Source: Microvelia longipes
Taxonomy: Eukaryota > Arthropoda > Insecta > Hemiptera > Veliidae
NCBI GenBank assembly: GCA_018340805.1
Contig: JACMZG010001913.1
Location: 28,070,811-28,134,810 of the forward strand
Direction: 5' to 3'
Length of the DNA: 64,000 nt
Shown here: positions 20,945 to 31,925 of the stretch, piece after piece
How positions within the stretch are numbered: the stretch's first letter is position 1
Layout of the letters: every line of letters begins with the position of its first letter
Made by a program: the position numbers and the translations under genes
Notes under the pieces: generated by a model
The model's database searches: none
Seen by the model: the letters and a program-made list of their open reading frames with translations, nothing else
Told to the model about the DNA's origin: nothing

Positions 20945-22686
20945 AAAGTGTACATTGTCCCTCGTATCCCTATTTTTCTTAATTTTGGTATTAGTATTTT
21001 CTGTGAAACACTGTCAAATGTTTTGGCAACGTCCATAAAGACTGCTATAGGCTTGTACCCTTTATCTAGTTTGTCAGATATACACTGGCATACTTCATTG
21101 ATAGCTTCTTGCGTGCTTAAACCTTACCTCAAACCGAATTGTGCTGCAAAAAGTTTAAAGTTGTTCTTTAAGAAGTCAACTAGTTTCTTTTTAACTACTT
21201 TTTCCATAATTTTTCTGTATTCGAAATCAAGCATATGGGTCTATAATTAGATACTTCAGTCGGATCTCCTGATTAAAAAATTGGTGTCACTATTGTTCTT
21301 TTTAGAGCATCAGGAAATATACCTGTTTTCATACAATTTTTGACTAAATGTATTATAGGAAGTTTTAAACTCTATATTATTTTTAATCATGTCAACTGTT
21401 ATTCTGTCGTATCCTGGTCCAGAGTTACCTCTAAGATCAGAAATAGCTGTCATCACTTCTTCATCTTTAATTTCACATTGGTCCCAGTAAGTATTGTCTT
21501 TGTCAGCTAAGTCTTGGTTTATCTCAGTTATGTCGTTTGATCTGTCAGCTTAAATTTGTTGTGCCAATTTTTTTTCCTATTTCATTGAAATATATTCCCA
21601 TATAGTTTGCTGCTTATTAAGTTTATTCAGTTTTAATTTATATTTTTGTAAGTATTGACTTAATTTAGTGTTGAAGGGTTGTTTCTGTAGTTTTTTACTC
21701 AACTTTTCTTGTCTTCTAATGCTAACTACTTAACCTTGGCTTATCCAAGGCTGCAATTTCAAACATTTTCTTTTTATCTGTTGAGTCTCAGTTGATGTCT
21801 GTAATGTGATCTGTCAGTGTTTCCGCTATATTATTAGGATTTTTTAGGTTTAATATATTTTCCCAATTCTCATAATTTAGTATTTCTTTAAATTTATTCT
21901 TATTAAATATTGTTTTGTCTTTATTTGTTTGCAGTCTGTTGTGTTTTTGGTCTATCGGATCTAAATTTACAGCTATAGTGGTCTGTAAAGAAAGTTTTTA
22001 TTACTGCAGCTTCAGTTTTATTGATCATGCTATCTGTCACGAAAACATGGTCTATTGTTGTTTTAGAACTGTCTTTTACTCGTGTGTAAGTGTTAATAAT
22101 TGATAGTAGTCTATTGTCAGTCATCATGTCTATGTAGTCACCTTCATCAGGTCTTGATTCTCTCTCCTCGTCAGTATTTATATTTATGTTTGTGTCACCT
22201 GTAATTATAATATTTTTATTACCAATATTTCTTATTTTATTGTTAAGTTCAGTAATAAACTGTTGGCTATTTCCACTGGGTGACCTATATACCGCGATAA
22301 GTTCTACTTTATGTTTGTTTCTTATACTTAACTTAATGCAGTTAGCGTCAGTCATTTCAAGTCCCTCTGCTTTTGTCACCATGACATCCCTGCAATAGAT
22401 CATTATTCCACTGCTTTGGTTGTAGTCAAGTTTAGTGAAGTACTGAGTGAACCCATTAATTTGGTAAAGTTCAGTCGGTGTGTTTTTTAACCAAGCTTCT
22501 GTCAATATAATTATGCTGCATTTAATATTAGTCGATTCTAATGAGGCACATATTTCATCAAAATTTTTTGCAATTAGCATGCATTATTTTAATACCATCA
22601 TCTTTAAAGTTTTCATTTGCCGGTTCTACCAAGTTTATTCTTTTAGTAATATAATCTATACTATTTAGTGATTCTAAGTTTTCCAT
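20945..22686 (-). pseudogene. Non-LTR retrotransposon: APE endonuclease plus 5' part of reverse transcriptase, broken
   Basis: The first ATG is at 22686. A frameshift in an A run near 22568 separates the start from the 219-codon endonuclease frame (22580-21921). Catalytic signatures of APE-type nicking endonucleases are present: LTEAWL (Glu), VYRSPSG, ITGDTNININ (Asp/Asn), TTIDHVFV (Asp-His) and TDHYSC. Downstream the frames are shattered, but IFNKNKFKEILNYENWENIL and, at about 21250-20960, RT motifs (MDVAKTFDSVSQKILIPKLR, KIGIRGTMY) remain. Similarity stops abruptly at about 20945, before GVPQGS and YADD. Confidence 0.85.
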
Positions 22687-22756
22687 ACAAAATGTAATTA
22701 GAGTTAGAATTAATTTATATTACTTTGAATAATTATGTATCACAAAGCAAAATCAA

Positions 22757-22798
22757 AATGCGCGATATAACTAAAATTATTTAGTTATATCGCGCATT
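22757..22798. repeat. Perfect 19-bp hairpin with 4-nt loop
   Basis: Arms AATGCGCGATATAACTAAA and its exact complement enclose ATTA. It sits 59 bp upstream of the LINE start codon on the minus strand, so it is either part of the LINE 5' UTR or just outside it. Confidence 0.9.
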
Positions 22799-22799
22799 A

Positions 22800-23470
22800 T
22801 CGTGTATTAGCACATCATAATTTATAATTATGGCAATTACTCTAAATATATAAGACGAATATAGTGACTAAAATATAACAATTAATTTAAATAAATATGA
22901 CTATCACAGTTGTTAATTATGACGGAAACTATGAAAAATACAATAAATATGAAAATTATGATAAATAACAATACCGGTAGCAGCGGATAAAAATGACAAT
23001 TACAAAAGGTTTGCATATGTATATATTTGTATAACACGTTTAATTACTAACAAACTATGATAAACACAATAATTTAATTACCAAAAACCTATGAAACCTA
23101 TATTATAAATATTTTTATTTATTGATAAATAAATAATAAGATAATACATAAATAAATAAATAAACAAGTAAATATTTCAAATTATTAAATTATGAGTGAT
23201 AAATAATAGTTTTTAATTAAACAAAAGTTAGTAGATATGGATATAAATGATTTAATCTATACTTAGAAGTATTAAAATAAAAACTTAGTTATAATTTATT
23301 TGTAATTAAAATTAATATTAGAAAAAATTAGTTTCATAATTACCATTTATGTTTGATATTTTTTTATTTTTACTTTCTTATTTTATCGTAGGTATAAGAA
23401 AATAGTATTTTGTTCTCCCTAAAATTCCAAAACCTAGGTGGCACTATAATTATATGTTACAGGCAATTTT
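22800..23470. other. Very AT-rich spacer
   Basis: A/T-rich DNA with no open frame of note and no repeat recognised. Confidence 0.5.
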
Positions 23471-23477
23471 TTTTATA

Positions 23478-23700
23478 ACTAAGCAGCCTTCGTGGTCGAG
23501 ATCGTTAAGGCTTCAATTATCATACTGACCTTTGAGACTACGGAGGTCTGGGGTTCGTATCCCAGGCTACGCTCTCAGTTTATAAATTATTAATGTTCAA
23601 ATAAATTATCGTCAACTTTAGATTACACTTTAAGCATAACCGATACCGCTAGAGGTTGTTCCCGCAGGAGTAATACTTGACGGGCCGTAAGACTCTAAAA
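23478..23700 (+). mobile_element. tRNA-derived SINE, copy 2
   Basis: A box TGGTCGAGATCG (23493-23504) and B box GGTTCGTATCC (23552-23562, one change from consensus). The following body is shared with copy 1: CTACGCTCTCAGTTTATAA, AAATAAATTATCGTC, GGTTGTTCCCGCAGG. The head reads AAGCAGCCTTCGTGGTCGAG. The tail is lost or diverged. Confidence 0.85.
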
Positions 23701-23789
23701 CGGAGATAAATTATGAGAGTGTATCATAATTGTTTTTTCATTTAACACCTTTATTTCCAAAAATCAAAAAATAGTTTCTATGTGTGTAT

Positions 23790-23920
23790 GTACATCACAA
23801 TGTATGTATAAAAATGTGTTAGTATTAATGACACGACGAATGTATGTATCAGGACGTATGTATGTGTGTGTATGTGTATGTCAGGATGTGAGTATGAATG
23901 TGTGTCAGGATATGAAAAGA
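23790..23920. repeat. TGTATG-rich simple repeat
   Basis: Imperfect GTATGT/GTGTGT runs. Confidence 0.6.
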
Positions 23921-24129
23921 TTAGATTGAATGCATATAAGCGGCCTTGCTTATAAAACTAGTTTATTAATCTGAGAAATTAACGGCATAATTTTATGTAG
24001 TTAAAGTTTGAAGTAAATATAATTGCATCAAAGGTCAGGTGGAGTGCTAGGCTCGGTGGCTCCTAGTATTACAGGGGGGTTGCCTATCACACGATTAACC
24101 TGTTAACTCTTATTCATCGCCCCGTTTGA

Positions 24130-24494
24130 ATTCTTTTAAAATTGGAGCACGAAGAAGGTAGTGGGAGGGGGTTGGGAGGGGGTGTCATCCCCACTAGTGT
24201 GGACTAGAGGGTGGATATTACCTTGCTCCTGCGGGAGATGGTTACCACGGCAACGCAACCCCTTCCCTACAGGGGGCGCCCCCCCCTCCGACGGGTCCGC
24301 ACCCCTCAGTCAGTGCCGATCTCCTAGACACCGCGTTCCCCCCTCGTCGGGTGCGGATCGTCGTGCGCATCCTCATTGTATTATTTAATATATAAACGCG
24401 TTCAGGCAGAACTATTTATTGCATTTATCAGCTGTCAATAGGACTCCATCCTCGGGCCGGCTGTGAACTAACACTACGTGCACATACTACAGGT
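24130..24494 (+). promoter_or_regulatory. Candidate GC-rich core promoter and non-coding first exon
   Basis: A GC-rich block (24150-24380) with C and G tracts leads to TATA-like ATATATAAACG near 24390. About 30 bp on lies an initiator-like TTATCAGCTG (around 24427). The leader then ends at a good donor, ACTACAG|GTAGGC (24495). In an AT-rich genome this composition is that of a promoter-proximal region. The downstream gene is not visible. The GC block could instead be a repeat. Confidence 0.4.
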
Positions 24495-24840
24495 AGGCTT
24501 TCTCGTAATTTTTCAAATCAAAACACTGACACGCGTCTTCCTTTGATCCTTGCGTGCAAAGTATGAGCCTTTTACCTTCTCTTTATTTCTCTATCTTCAT
24601 TCATAATAAAATAAGATAAATAAGATACAATTTCTTTAAGAAATTAATTCTTTAAATATTAAAAAAAAATACTGTTATTAATTCTGATAATATCAAACAA
24701 TAAAAACATTAATTAAATACTACTTAATAATAACGAACCAAACCGAAATAACTATATATTTAACATAATAATAAAGCAAAATAATAATGGTGGCACAACG
24801 AATATAATAGTAATCTCAACATAATACAACATAGTTTTAA

Positions 24841-24880
24841 CATGTTATCATAATGAAATACGTTTCATTATGATAACATG
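24841..24880. repeat. Perfect 18-bp hairpin with 4-nt loop
   Basis: CATGTTATCATAATGAAA, loop TACG, then its exact complement. Same geometry as the hairpin at 22757. Confidence 0.95.
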
Positions 24881-24889
24881 AAACCAATG

Positions 24890-25590
24890 CACTACTTGTT
24901 ACTACATTATAGCAATACATATTCAAAACAAATAGCATTTAAATATTTTTTTTAAAAATATATTATTTGTTACAATTATTTTGTATGTTTGTTAAAAAAA
25001 TAATTAATAAAACTTTAAGAAATATAACAAACAAAACTATTTTTTCCAGAATTATTTGCTTCATAGTAATTAACGATTAATTTGTATGTTGATAAATTCA
25101 TGTTTAAAGTTTAACTGGAAGATCTTATTTAACCTGATAACACATTATTTTTTTAATTATTCACAAATTTTTAAACTTTTGAATTTAAAATTTAGTCGCA
25201 GGTTAGTGTCAGCAAAATTTTTAAATGATTGCAATCAAAATATTTTATCAACTCGCGGCATCAAAATTACCCAAGCTATCACAGATTCTTTTCTTTTCTT
25301 TCATGAAAAATTAGGCAGCAATAGTTTTAAGTGTTAGCTACATGAAGGAACCCTCAACCATTGACTATTACTATTGAGAGGGCACACTATCTCAGTACAT
25401 TAGGAGGCTTACATTTTTTTAAGGCCTTCAGGGTATGTGTAACCTCATTTTATCCTCCTACAAGAATGTGTGAAGGTTACAATTTATCAATCGTTGCTCG
25501 ATTTTCGCACATGTTTGTATTTTGTTTTTGTATGAAATGATTTTTTTGTTTTTACAATTGTTTTTTTTTAAGTTACTGTAATGTAGTATT
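24890..25590. other. AT-rich DNA with one 83-codon open frame
   Basis: The plus frame at 25086-25337 (LVSAKFLNDCNQNILSTRGI ...) has no recognised domain and is weakly AT-biased. It may be a decayed transposon piece. No splice model was found. Confidence 0.3.
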
Positions 25591-25695
25591 AGCGAATTTT
25601 CTTTGGAATTCGGCTTAATGGGTAGGCGTCATGGCGGAATTCGAACAATTCGTTTCAGAGGCCCTAATGACGAAAAAAATACGTTTCGCGAGACT
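25591..25695 (+). repeat. (TA)n-associated repeat, copy 1
   Basis: AGCGAATTTTCTTTGG, AATGGGTAGGCGTCATGGCG, GAATTCGAA, and CTAATGACGAAAAAAATACG with TTTCGCGA run straight into (TA)n. The complement of 37115-37245 has the same words in the same order and also ends in (TA)n. Confidence 0.7.
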
Positions 25696-25697
25696 TT

Positions 25698-25702
25698 ATA
25701 TA

Positions 25703-25763
<61 letters not shown>

Positions 25764-25849
25764 TATATATATATATATATGTATATATATTATATTATAT
25801 ATATATATAATATATAATATATATATATATATATATATAATATATATAA

Positions 25850-25942
<93 letters not shown>

Positions 25943-25943
25943 T
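25698..25943. repeat. (TA)n microsatellite, long and interrupted
   Basis: About 245 bp of TA with occasional single-base interruptions. The alternating Ile-Tyr open frame through it is not a gene. Confidence 0.95.
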
Positions 25944-26149
25944 TTGTTATTTCTGACACTTTCTTGTAAACACTCTATTTTCGAACGGATTAATATTTTT
26001 TAACCAAACTTGGTACAAAAAATCAACCTTCGGGAGGACACGAACCCTATTGAAAATCAGTTTTGTACGTCATTTAACCCGTTTGCTGAGTCAGCGAAAT
26101 TTTCAAAAAATTGGCAAAATTCAGGGTTAATATTTTTGGCCGCGAAAAG

Positions 26150-26520
26150 GTCAATATTTATGTTTTTGAGACGCTAAATCGAATGAAACCAGTCGAAACG
26201 ATACCGACCTTTTAAGTGACCTAAAAATCGAAAAAAACCATTGTTAAATTACCAAAACCAAAATTTAGGTCGATAAAAAATAAATTTCGAGTAGGGTGTC
26301 GTTTTCTATATAATTTTGGCCGCTGAATCGAATGAAACCGGTCCGAAGTCGATACGACTACTTTAAGTTACCAAATGTCGAAAAAAAACCACAAAAATTA
26401 TAGAAAACCAAAATTACGGTCGTTGAAAATTAAATTTCGAGTAGGGTGTCATTTTAATGTTTTTGGGCCTCTGAGTTGAATGCCAGTGGTCCGGAGTCAA
26501 TACGACCACTTAAACTCAGG
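26150..26520 (+). repeat. ~140-bp tandem units of fold-back family A
   Basis: Nearly three units, each with AATCGAATGAAACC, GTCGATACGACTACTTTAAG, TCGAAAAAAAACCA and TTTCGAGTAGGGTGTC. Single related units occur near 34620-34830 (complement) and 40100-40220. Confidence 0.75.
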
Positions 26521-26599
26521 GTACCTGGGCTCACATCCTGGAAGGGTTGATAATTTTGTATCGTTTTTTTTTTTTACTTATATAAGTTACAACTAGAAA

Positions 26600-27430
26600 A
26601 TAATTCTGGCGCGGAGGTCCGCATGTCGGGCGAATTTCCTTTGGATGCGAGCACTCAACCCAGAGTACCTGGGTTCAAATCCTAGTAGGACAATAATTTT
26701 TTATCGTTTTTACCTAATATAGTTACTAACTTAGAAAATAATTCTGCGCGGTGGTCCGCATGTCGGGGCGAATTTCTTGGATGCGTGTTTCCGTGCTTTT
26801 TACATTATATAAGTTTAACAACTACTAATAAATAATTCCGGCGCGGTGTCCGCGTCGTCGTGCGAATTTCATGTAGATGCGTGTTTTCGTGTAAACAACC
26901 ATTTTCTGCTTATGCAAGAACCATGCCCATTGCGTGGTTCCGGTTCATGCTTAGAATAAGTTACTAATTGTCAAGCACTGCTCGTAACTCATTTTGTCTG
27001 TATTTTCCAAAGGAAATGCGCTAAAACCTTTAAAGATAACTGACTAAGTTAAAGATAAGTAACTGATCTTTAAACTAGTGGAAATAATAGTGCGTACTTC
27101 TAATTTTAGAGGCATAGTTTTGTACAACCAACTGGATGATTATGCGCATTTCCTTTGGAAAATACAGACAAAATGAGTTACGAGCAGTGCTTGACATTGG
27201 TAACTGCTTAGGTTCTAAGCATGATCCGGAAACCATGCAATGGGCATGGTTCTTGCATAACGCAAGAAATGGGTTTTAGACGGAAACACGCATTCTAAAT
27301 TAAATTCGCCGACATGCGGACCACCGCGCCGGAATTATTTATTTTAGTAGTTGTAAACTTATATAATGTAAAAAGCACGAAAACACGCATCCAAAGGAAA
27401 TTCGCCATGCGGACCACCGCGCCAGAATTT
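26600..27430. mobile_element. Fold-back family A element, copy 1 (palindrome centre ~27070)
   Basis: Arms carry CGCGGTGGTCCGCATGTCGG, GCGAATTTCCTTTGG, AAGAACCATGCCCATTGCG, AAGCACTGCTCGTAACTCAT and TCTGTATTTTCCAAAGG. All are repeated in reverse complement on the right. Left of the palindrome two tandem partial copies of the left end each carry a T-arm/B-box-like GGTTCAAATCC or variant. No coding sequence is present. Confidence 0.8.
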
Positions 27431-27439
27431 TTTTATTGT

Positions 27440-28550
27440 ATTAATAAGCAGGTTACTTTTTTCACGTTTCAAAATTCCAAAAAGGTCCCTCTTGGTCATT
27501 TGCTTCATAACTCAAAGTATACAGGAAAGCAACCAATTGACAGCTCTCGAATTTATATCGCTTTTAATTTTTAACTAAGCTTCGCTTAGTCCAAAATATT
27601 AAATTTTCAGCCTCAACTAGGCCTCTGCTGTAAATCCGTTTAGTCCATCCTCGCCTTCAACTTGTCAGCAAAATCCTTTTTTTGCTACCTAGTATTATTT
27701 TGATTTATTTTATGCCTACAAAAAACATTCTTATAAAATATGATATCAGATTATTTCCATAATTATGAATTAGGGTTTGTTATTTAAAACAAATCGTCAC
27801 CTAGAAAACGTGACATAAAATGATTGTTTGGTGAGTAAACGAAGGCTAAGCGCTGCATTTGCTGACTTTAAGTTTGTTCACTACTTAAGTTACAAATCAC
27901 AGTGCTTAACGTTTTGTTTACTCTCTTAGCAATCATTTATTAGACTATATTTAGATAAAACAGCTGAAAAATGGCAACACTGATTTTATTTGTCCTTGTT
28001 TTATTTTGTTTCAACTTAATCCCTTGTAATTTACTCTCACGTTTCTTAAAGTTTTGGTCGATTTAAATACACATATTGTTATGGATAGTGATTTCTGTAT
28101 TGACAAATTGACTTTTATTGAAGTTTACCTGAACATCAATATAATAAATTGTTAAAAATGTCAAAAAATGATAAGTTAATTTGAAAACGCTTATGTAATT
28201 TTTCTTTTTTAACGATACTTAGTCGATGAAGTTTCATAAGTCACTACGCGGGAGAAAACATTACTGACTTGTTTACAGGTTTCCAGCTTTGGTTAGACTT
28301 CAGCAAATAATTAAAATTTGCGTTACTCGGCTTTATCAGGTCAAAAAACCATAATTTATCCGATTCGGCAAGGCCTGGCAGTAATTGTATTTTTCTATCC
28401 TCGGCTTCGCTTCTGTTTTGTCAATTCTCGCCTTCGGCTCGAAACTAAATCAAAAAAGTTGCTAATCATGAAACAACTCTTTTCTCTTTAGAACTTTAAA
28501 AATTATTAAAATATATAATATTACTGAACTAAGGTGAGCGTTGGTGGAGT
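27440..28550. other. Intergenic stretch with one hairpin and CTTCG-rich motifs
   Basis: An imperfect inverted repeat at 27818-27942 (AATGATTGTTTGGTGAGTAA and its relative) has arms of about 50 bp. CTCGCCTTCGGCTCG and CTAAGCTTCGCTTAG type words flank it at 28428 and 27574. No gene seen. Confidence 0.4.
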
Positions 28551-28552
28551 TC

Positions 28553-28768
28553 ATCCTAATAAAAGAGGAAGAAGTCTCTCCACAAAAATATATTTCTTTA
28601 TATCAAAGATAGACTCATAGTCTATCTTTAATATCTGATCTGTAAGACTCATCTATCACCCACTTCTTTATTCAACGGCTAGCGCTGATGATGGCCTCTT
28701 GTTAGGTTAAAAGTGCTTTGCTATAAAGAAATATATTTTTGTGGTGAGACTTCTTCCTCTTTTATTTA
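28553..28768. mobile_element. 216-bp fold-back element made of two inverted copies of the CTGATGAT repeat end
   Basis: Left arm AAAAGAGGAAGAAGTCTCTC, then CACAAAAATATATTTCTTTA. The right arm is its reverse complement and carries GCTGATGATGGCCTCTTGTT and AGGTTAAAAGTGC on the plus strand. An internal 11/3/11 hairpin (28605-28629) lies between. Confidence 0.75.
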
Positions 28769-28917
28769 TATATAATATTACCGTTTAAGCTTGGGTACAA
28801 GAAAAGTGCACATCTGTACTTATGTACAGGTACTTATGTCTGCTTGACATAAGTCAAGCTACAGATGTGCTTGAGGGATCAATGTATTACTTTAAAACAT
28901 ATTTACAATACTATATA

Positions 28918-30143
28918 CAGGGTGTTTCATATAAAATGTCCACCAAAGAAGGAGGTGATAGTACTCTTCAAAGAATACAAATAATGTTCTATAATAAAAA
29001 CCCTGATCTCCAACCGTTTTCCCACAAGGTCAAATTTAATATTTCTGAAAAATATTTGACCTCACATCATAAAATTGTTAATAGCGTTTAAACTGTTCAA
29101 GCTAGAAAGGTGAAATTGGTCTCGTTAGAAAGCTGAGTAAATTTCCTAAAGGACAAACTATTAACTATGTCAAATATTTTGGTACTACTGCCCAAAGATT
29201 TGCATGGAAAATGATTTTTTGAAAAAATTGAATTTTATGGAATTTTTATGGTAGGACATTAGAGGAAGTAAGAGATGAGCAAAAGTTTAGCCAAGAACGC
29301 AAAAAACTTTTCTTATGATTGCCCTTTAAGTAAAGCTAAATAGTTTTATACATTCAATAGTCAAAAATGTAAGCAATTGTTGCTAGAAGTTGCAAAAACT
29401 GATAATTTTCTGATAATTTTTGTCGTATAAAAGAGAATTTATTTATTTATTTTTGTTAAATATTTTGTTATTTTAACAAAATATTTTTTTTCGAAAGTAA
29501 ACTAATAATACGATTTTTAGACTCAAGGAGGTAAAATAAACATATTTTATTCTTACACATTTTTCTCTAAAACCACTCTTTTCTCCTGTTTTAGTGATTT
29601 TTATTATTTTATGCACCATGTAATTAACATTGTAGAGATATGCTAAAATGCCAAAAAATATCATTTTTTCCAACTTATAGAAAGAACGGCTTAAAATTTT
29701 GACTATTGAATGTACGAAGAAGTTTGGGTTTTCTTAAAGGGTAATCATAAGAGAAGTTTTTTCCGTTCTTGGCTAAACTTTTGCTCATCTTTACTTCCTC
29801 TAATGCCCTACCATAAAAATTCCATAAAATTAAATTTTTTCAAAAAATAAATTTTCATGCAAATTTTTGGGCAGTAGTTTCAAAATATTTGACATAGTTA
29901 GTAATTTGTCCTTTAGAAAATTTACTCAGCTTTCTAACAAGACCAATTTCGCTTTTCTAGCTTGAACAGTTTAAACGCTATTAAAATTTTTATGATGTGA
30001 GGTCAAATATTTTTTTAAAAATATTAAATTTGACCTTGTGAGAAAACGGTTGGAGATCGGAGTTTTTTTCAAAGAACATTTTTTGTATCCTTTGATGAGT
30101 ACTATCACCTTCTTTTTGGTGGACACTTTATATGAAACACCTG
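28918..30143. mobile_element. 1.2-kb fold-back element inserted in a (TA)n site
   Basis: Ends CAGGGTGTTTCATATAAA (28918) and TTTATATGAAACACCTG (30143). The arms, about 450 bp each, stay strongly similar in reverse complement (AACGGTTGGAGATC, TTTGACCTCACATCATAAAA, AGCTTTCTAA, TTACTTCCTCTAATG, TTGACTATTGAATGTAC), with an AT-rich centre at about 29370-29695. Flanks are CTATATA on the left and TATATATA on the right, consistent with a TA target. Frames at 28822-29091 and 29473-29673 are accidental. Superfamily not assigned. Confidence 0.88.

Positions 30144-30233
<90 letters not shown>
30144..30233. repeat. (TA)n microsatellite between two inverted-repeat elements
   Basis: Perfect TA run bounded by the 28918-30143 fold-back and by the left terminal repeat of the 30231-33780 element. 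Confidence 0.95.
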
Positions 30234-30237
<4 letters not shown>

Positions 30238-30486
30238 CTACTTGGCTGTGAAATTATCATATTGACCAAAATGACTATATTTTCTGGCGAGCAAAGCGAG
30301 ACAGTAAAAGGAGTATAGGTAATAAAAAGTTTTAAAAAATTAAAAATCAAGGTAATAAAAAGTAATCAATAAAAAGTTATTCACAGCATTTTTTCCTGAG
30401 GTAAAAAGTAATAATAAAATAAGTAATATTTAAAAAATCGTTACATTTAATTTCCATTAATTAAATTTTGAAAGAAGAAATAGCTA

Positions 30487-30834
30487 TTGGTAAGATATCT
30501 AAGTTATTCTGGTAAAATAGTGTTGCCATTTAACGAAACAATCGCTGAGCAACAACGAGAATGTGGTCTTAGCGCTCGTCGTGGCGAATACATGATCTGT
30601 ACAAAAAACTATTATTTTCAGGGACAAAAAAATTTGCATTTCACGTACAATACAACTGGGAATAAAATGACGCTAAACATCCTACCTCAGAATACACTTT
30701 TTTATCACACAAATGTTTTGTATTTTAATGATTTTTTTAAAAAGTTTAAACTGACGCCATTTCGATTCAACGAGTTGGATCAACTCCAACATCTAAGAAG
30801 TTTTTCCTCTTATAGGATTTTATTTTTGCTCTGA
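30487..30834 (+). CDS. Unrecognised 115-codon ORF just inside the left TIR
   Basis: The frame begins MVRYLSYSGKIVLPFNETIA and runs on through ECGLSARRGEYMICTKNYYF to SSYRILFLL and a stop. Amino-acid composition is balanced and not repeat-like: it includes Cys, Trp-free mid-region and charged residues. The opening could be nearer 30510, as the first codons overlap AT-rich TIR sequence. No family recognised, and no signal peptide or clear membrane segment. It is the only plausible protein of the 30231-33780 element. Confidence 0.35.
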   Translation: MVRYLSYSGKIVLPFNETIAEQQRECGLSARRGEYMICTKNYYFQGQKNLHFTYNTTGNKMTLNILPQNTLFYHTNVLYFNDFFKKFKLTPFRFNELDQLQHLRSFSSYRILFLL

Positions 30835-30889
30835 ATTAGATGAGGCTTTTGAGCTATGGCGTGTTTACAAAAATGTGCACATCCTTAAG

Positions 30890-31155
30890 CTCAATTATGT
30901 ATTCAGTTTATACATACACTCAAATATATATTATATACATCCATAAACTCAATTATGTATTCTATTCCTACATACACTCAAATATATATCATATACATCC
31001 ATAAACTCAATTATGTATTCTATTCCTACATACACTCAAATATACATATATTATATACATCTATAAACTCAATTATGTATTATATACATACATACACTCA
31101 AATATATATTATATAAATCCATAAACTCAATTATGTACTATATCTATATACTTAC
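30890..31155. repeat. ~60-bp tandem repeat
   Basis: About 4.5 units built from CATCCATAAACTCAATTATG, TATTCTATTCCTACATACAC and TCAAATATATA. Confidence 0.9.
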
Positions 31156-31689
31156 AGACACAATTATTTTATATTTTAGGGTCTGTAGGCAACAATAAGT
31201 GGAAATTTAATAGAAAAAATGGGTTTTAGCTCTGCAATACTTTCTCTTCTTTAGAGAGGCAGAGAAGCAAACATATCAGAAATATTCCATTTTCCTGTGT
31301 GACTATATATCACTATCCTCGATTACAGTATGGCACTAAAAATTAACTTCATTTAAATATTAAAAAATTTATATAATTTTAAAATATTCCTTGTCTATGA
31401 CTCTATAGTGTTTTGAAAAGAAGATCACAATGCCTCTTGAAAATTGAATTATTATTATTATATTTTATATTTATGCATTGTATTGTAAATAGAAAAATAG
31501 AATTAATAATTCTATAGCTGCCTGGATAAATTATATCCAGTATACGACGTTAAGGGTCATCGAGAATCAGGGTCATTGATGACTTTTTATTAACTCTACT
31601 ATTTCCTTACCCTTAGTTTCAAATGTAAATTACTTGAAATTAGATTAAAAATTAAAAAAAATAGGTTAAAATCGTGTCCTAAGTACTAA

Positions 31690-31925
31690 ACCTCTAAGGT
31701 GTTATGACTTCGGAATCGTTTCGCTCGTCCTGGAAATATAATGATTATTAACCCCTAGAAATACCACCTACTTTGGTTTCGCTACACTTGACCTCAGAAT
31801 ACATTTTTTATCTTGTGTTTAAAAAAGTGTGTGGCTTCAGAATCGCTGTGCTCATCCTCATATTGTCATGATTATCCAAAGTCTCAGGTGTCATGACTTC
31901 GGTTTCGTATTTTATCAATAGATCA
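31690..31925 (-). repeat. Repeat with CGAGCGAAGCGAG-type words, inverted relative to 35270-35490
   Basis: On the complement: AACCGAAGTCATGACACCTG, GACTTTGGATAATCATGACA and GAGGATGAGCACAGCGATTC. The plus strand at 35290-35470 carries the same series, giving inverted copies 3.6 kb apart. Confidence 0.65.

Noticed and set aside
21915..22668. Three plus-strand frames of 62-70 codons
   Set aside because: They are antisense shadows of the LINE endonuclease encoded on the minus strand, which has clear catalytic motifs.
25603..25956. 117-codon frame of alternating Ile and Tyr
   Set aside because: A (TA)n microsatellite reads as YIYI in any frame. The same applies to frames at 5467-5854, 30038-30350, 49681-50004 and 55454-55636.
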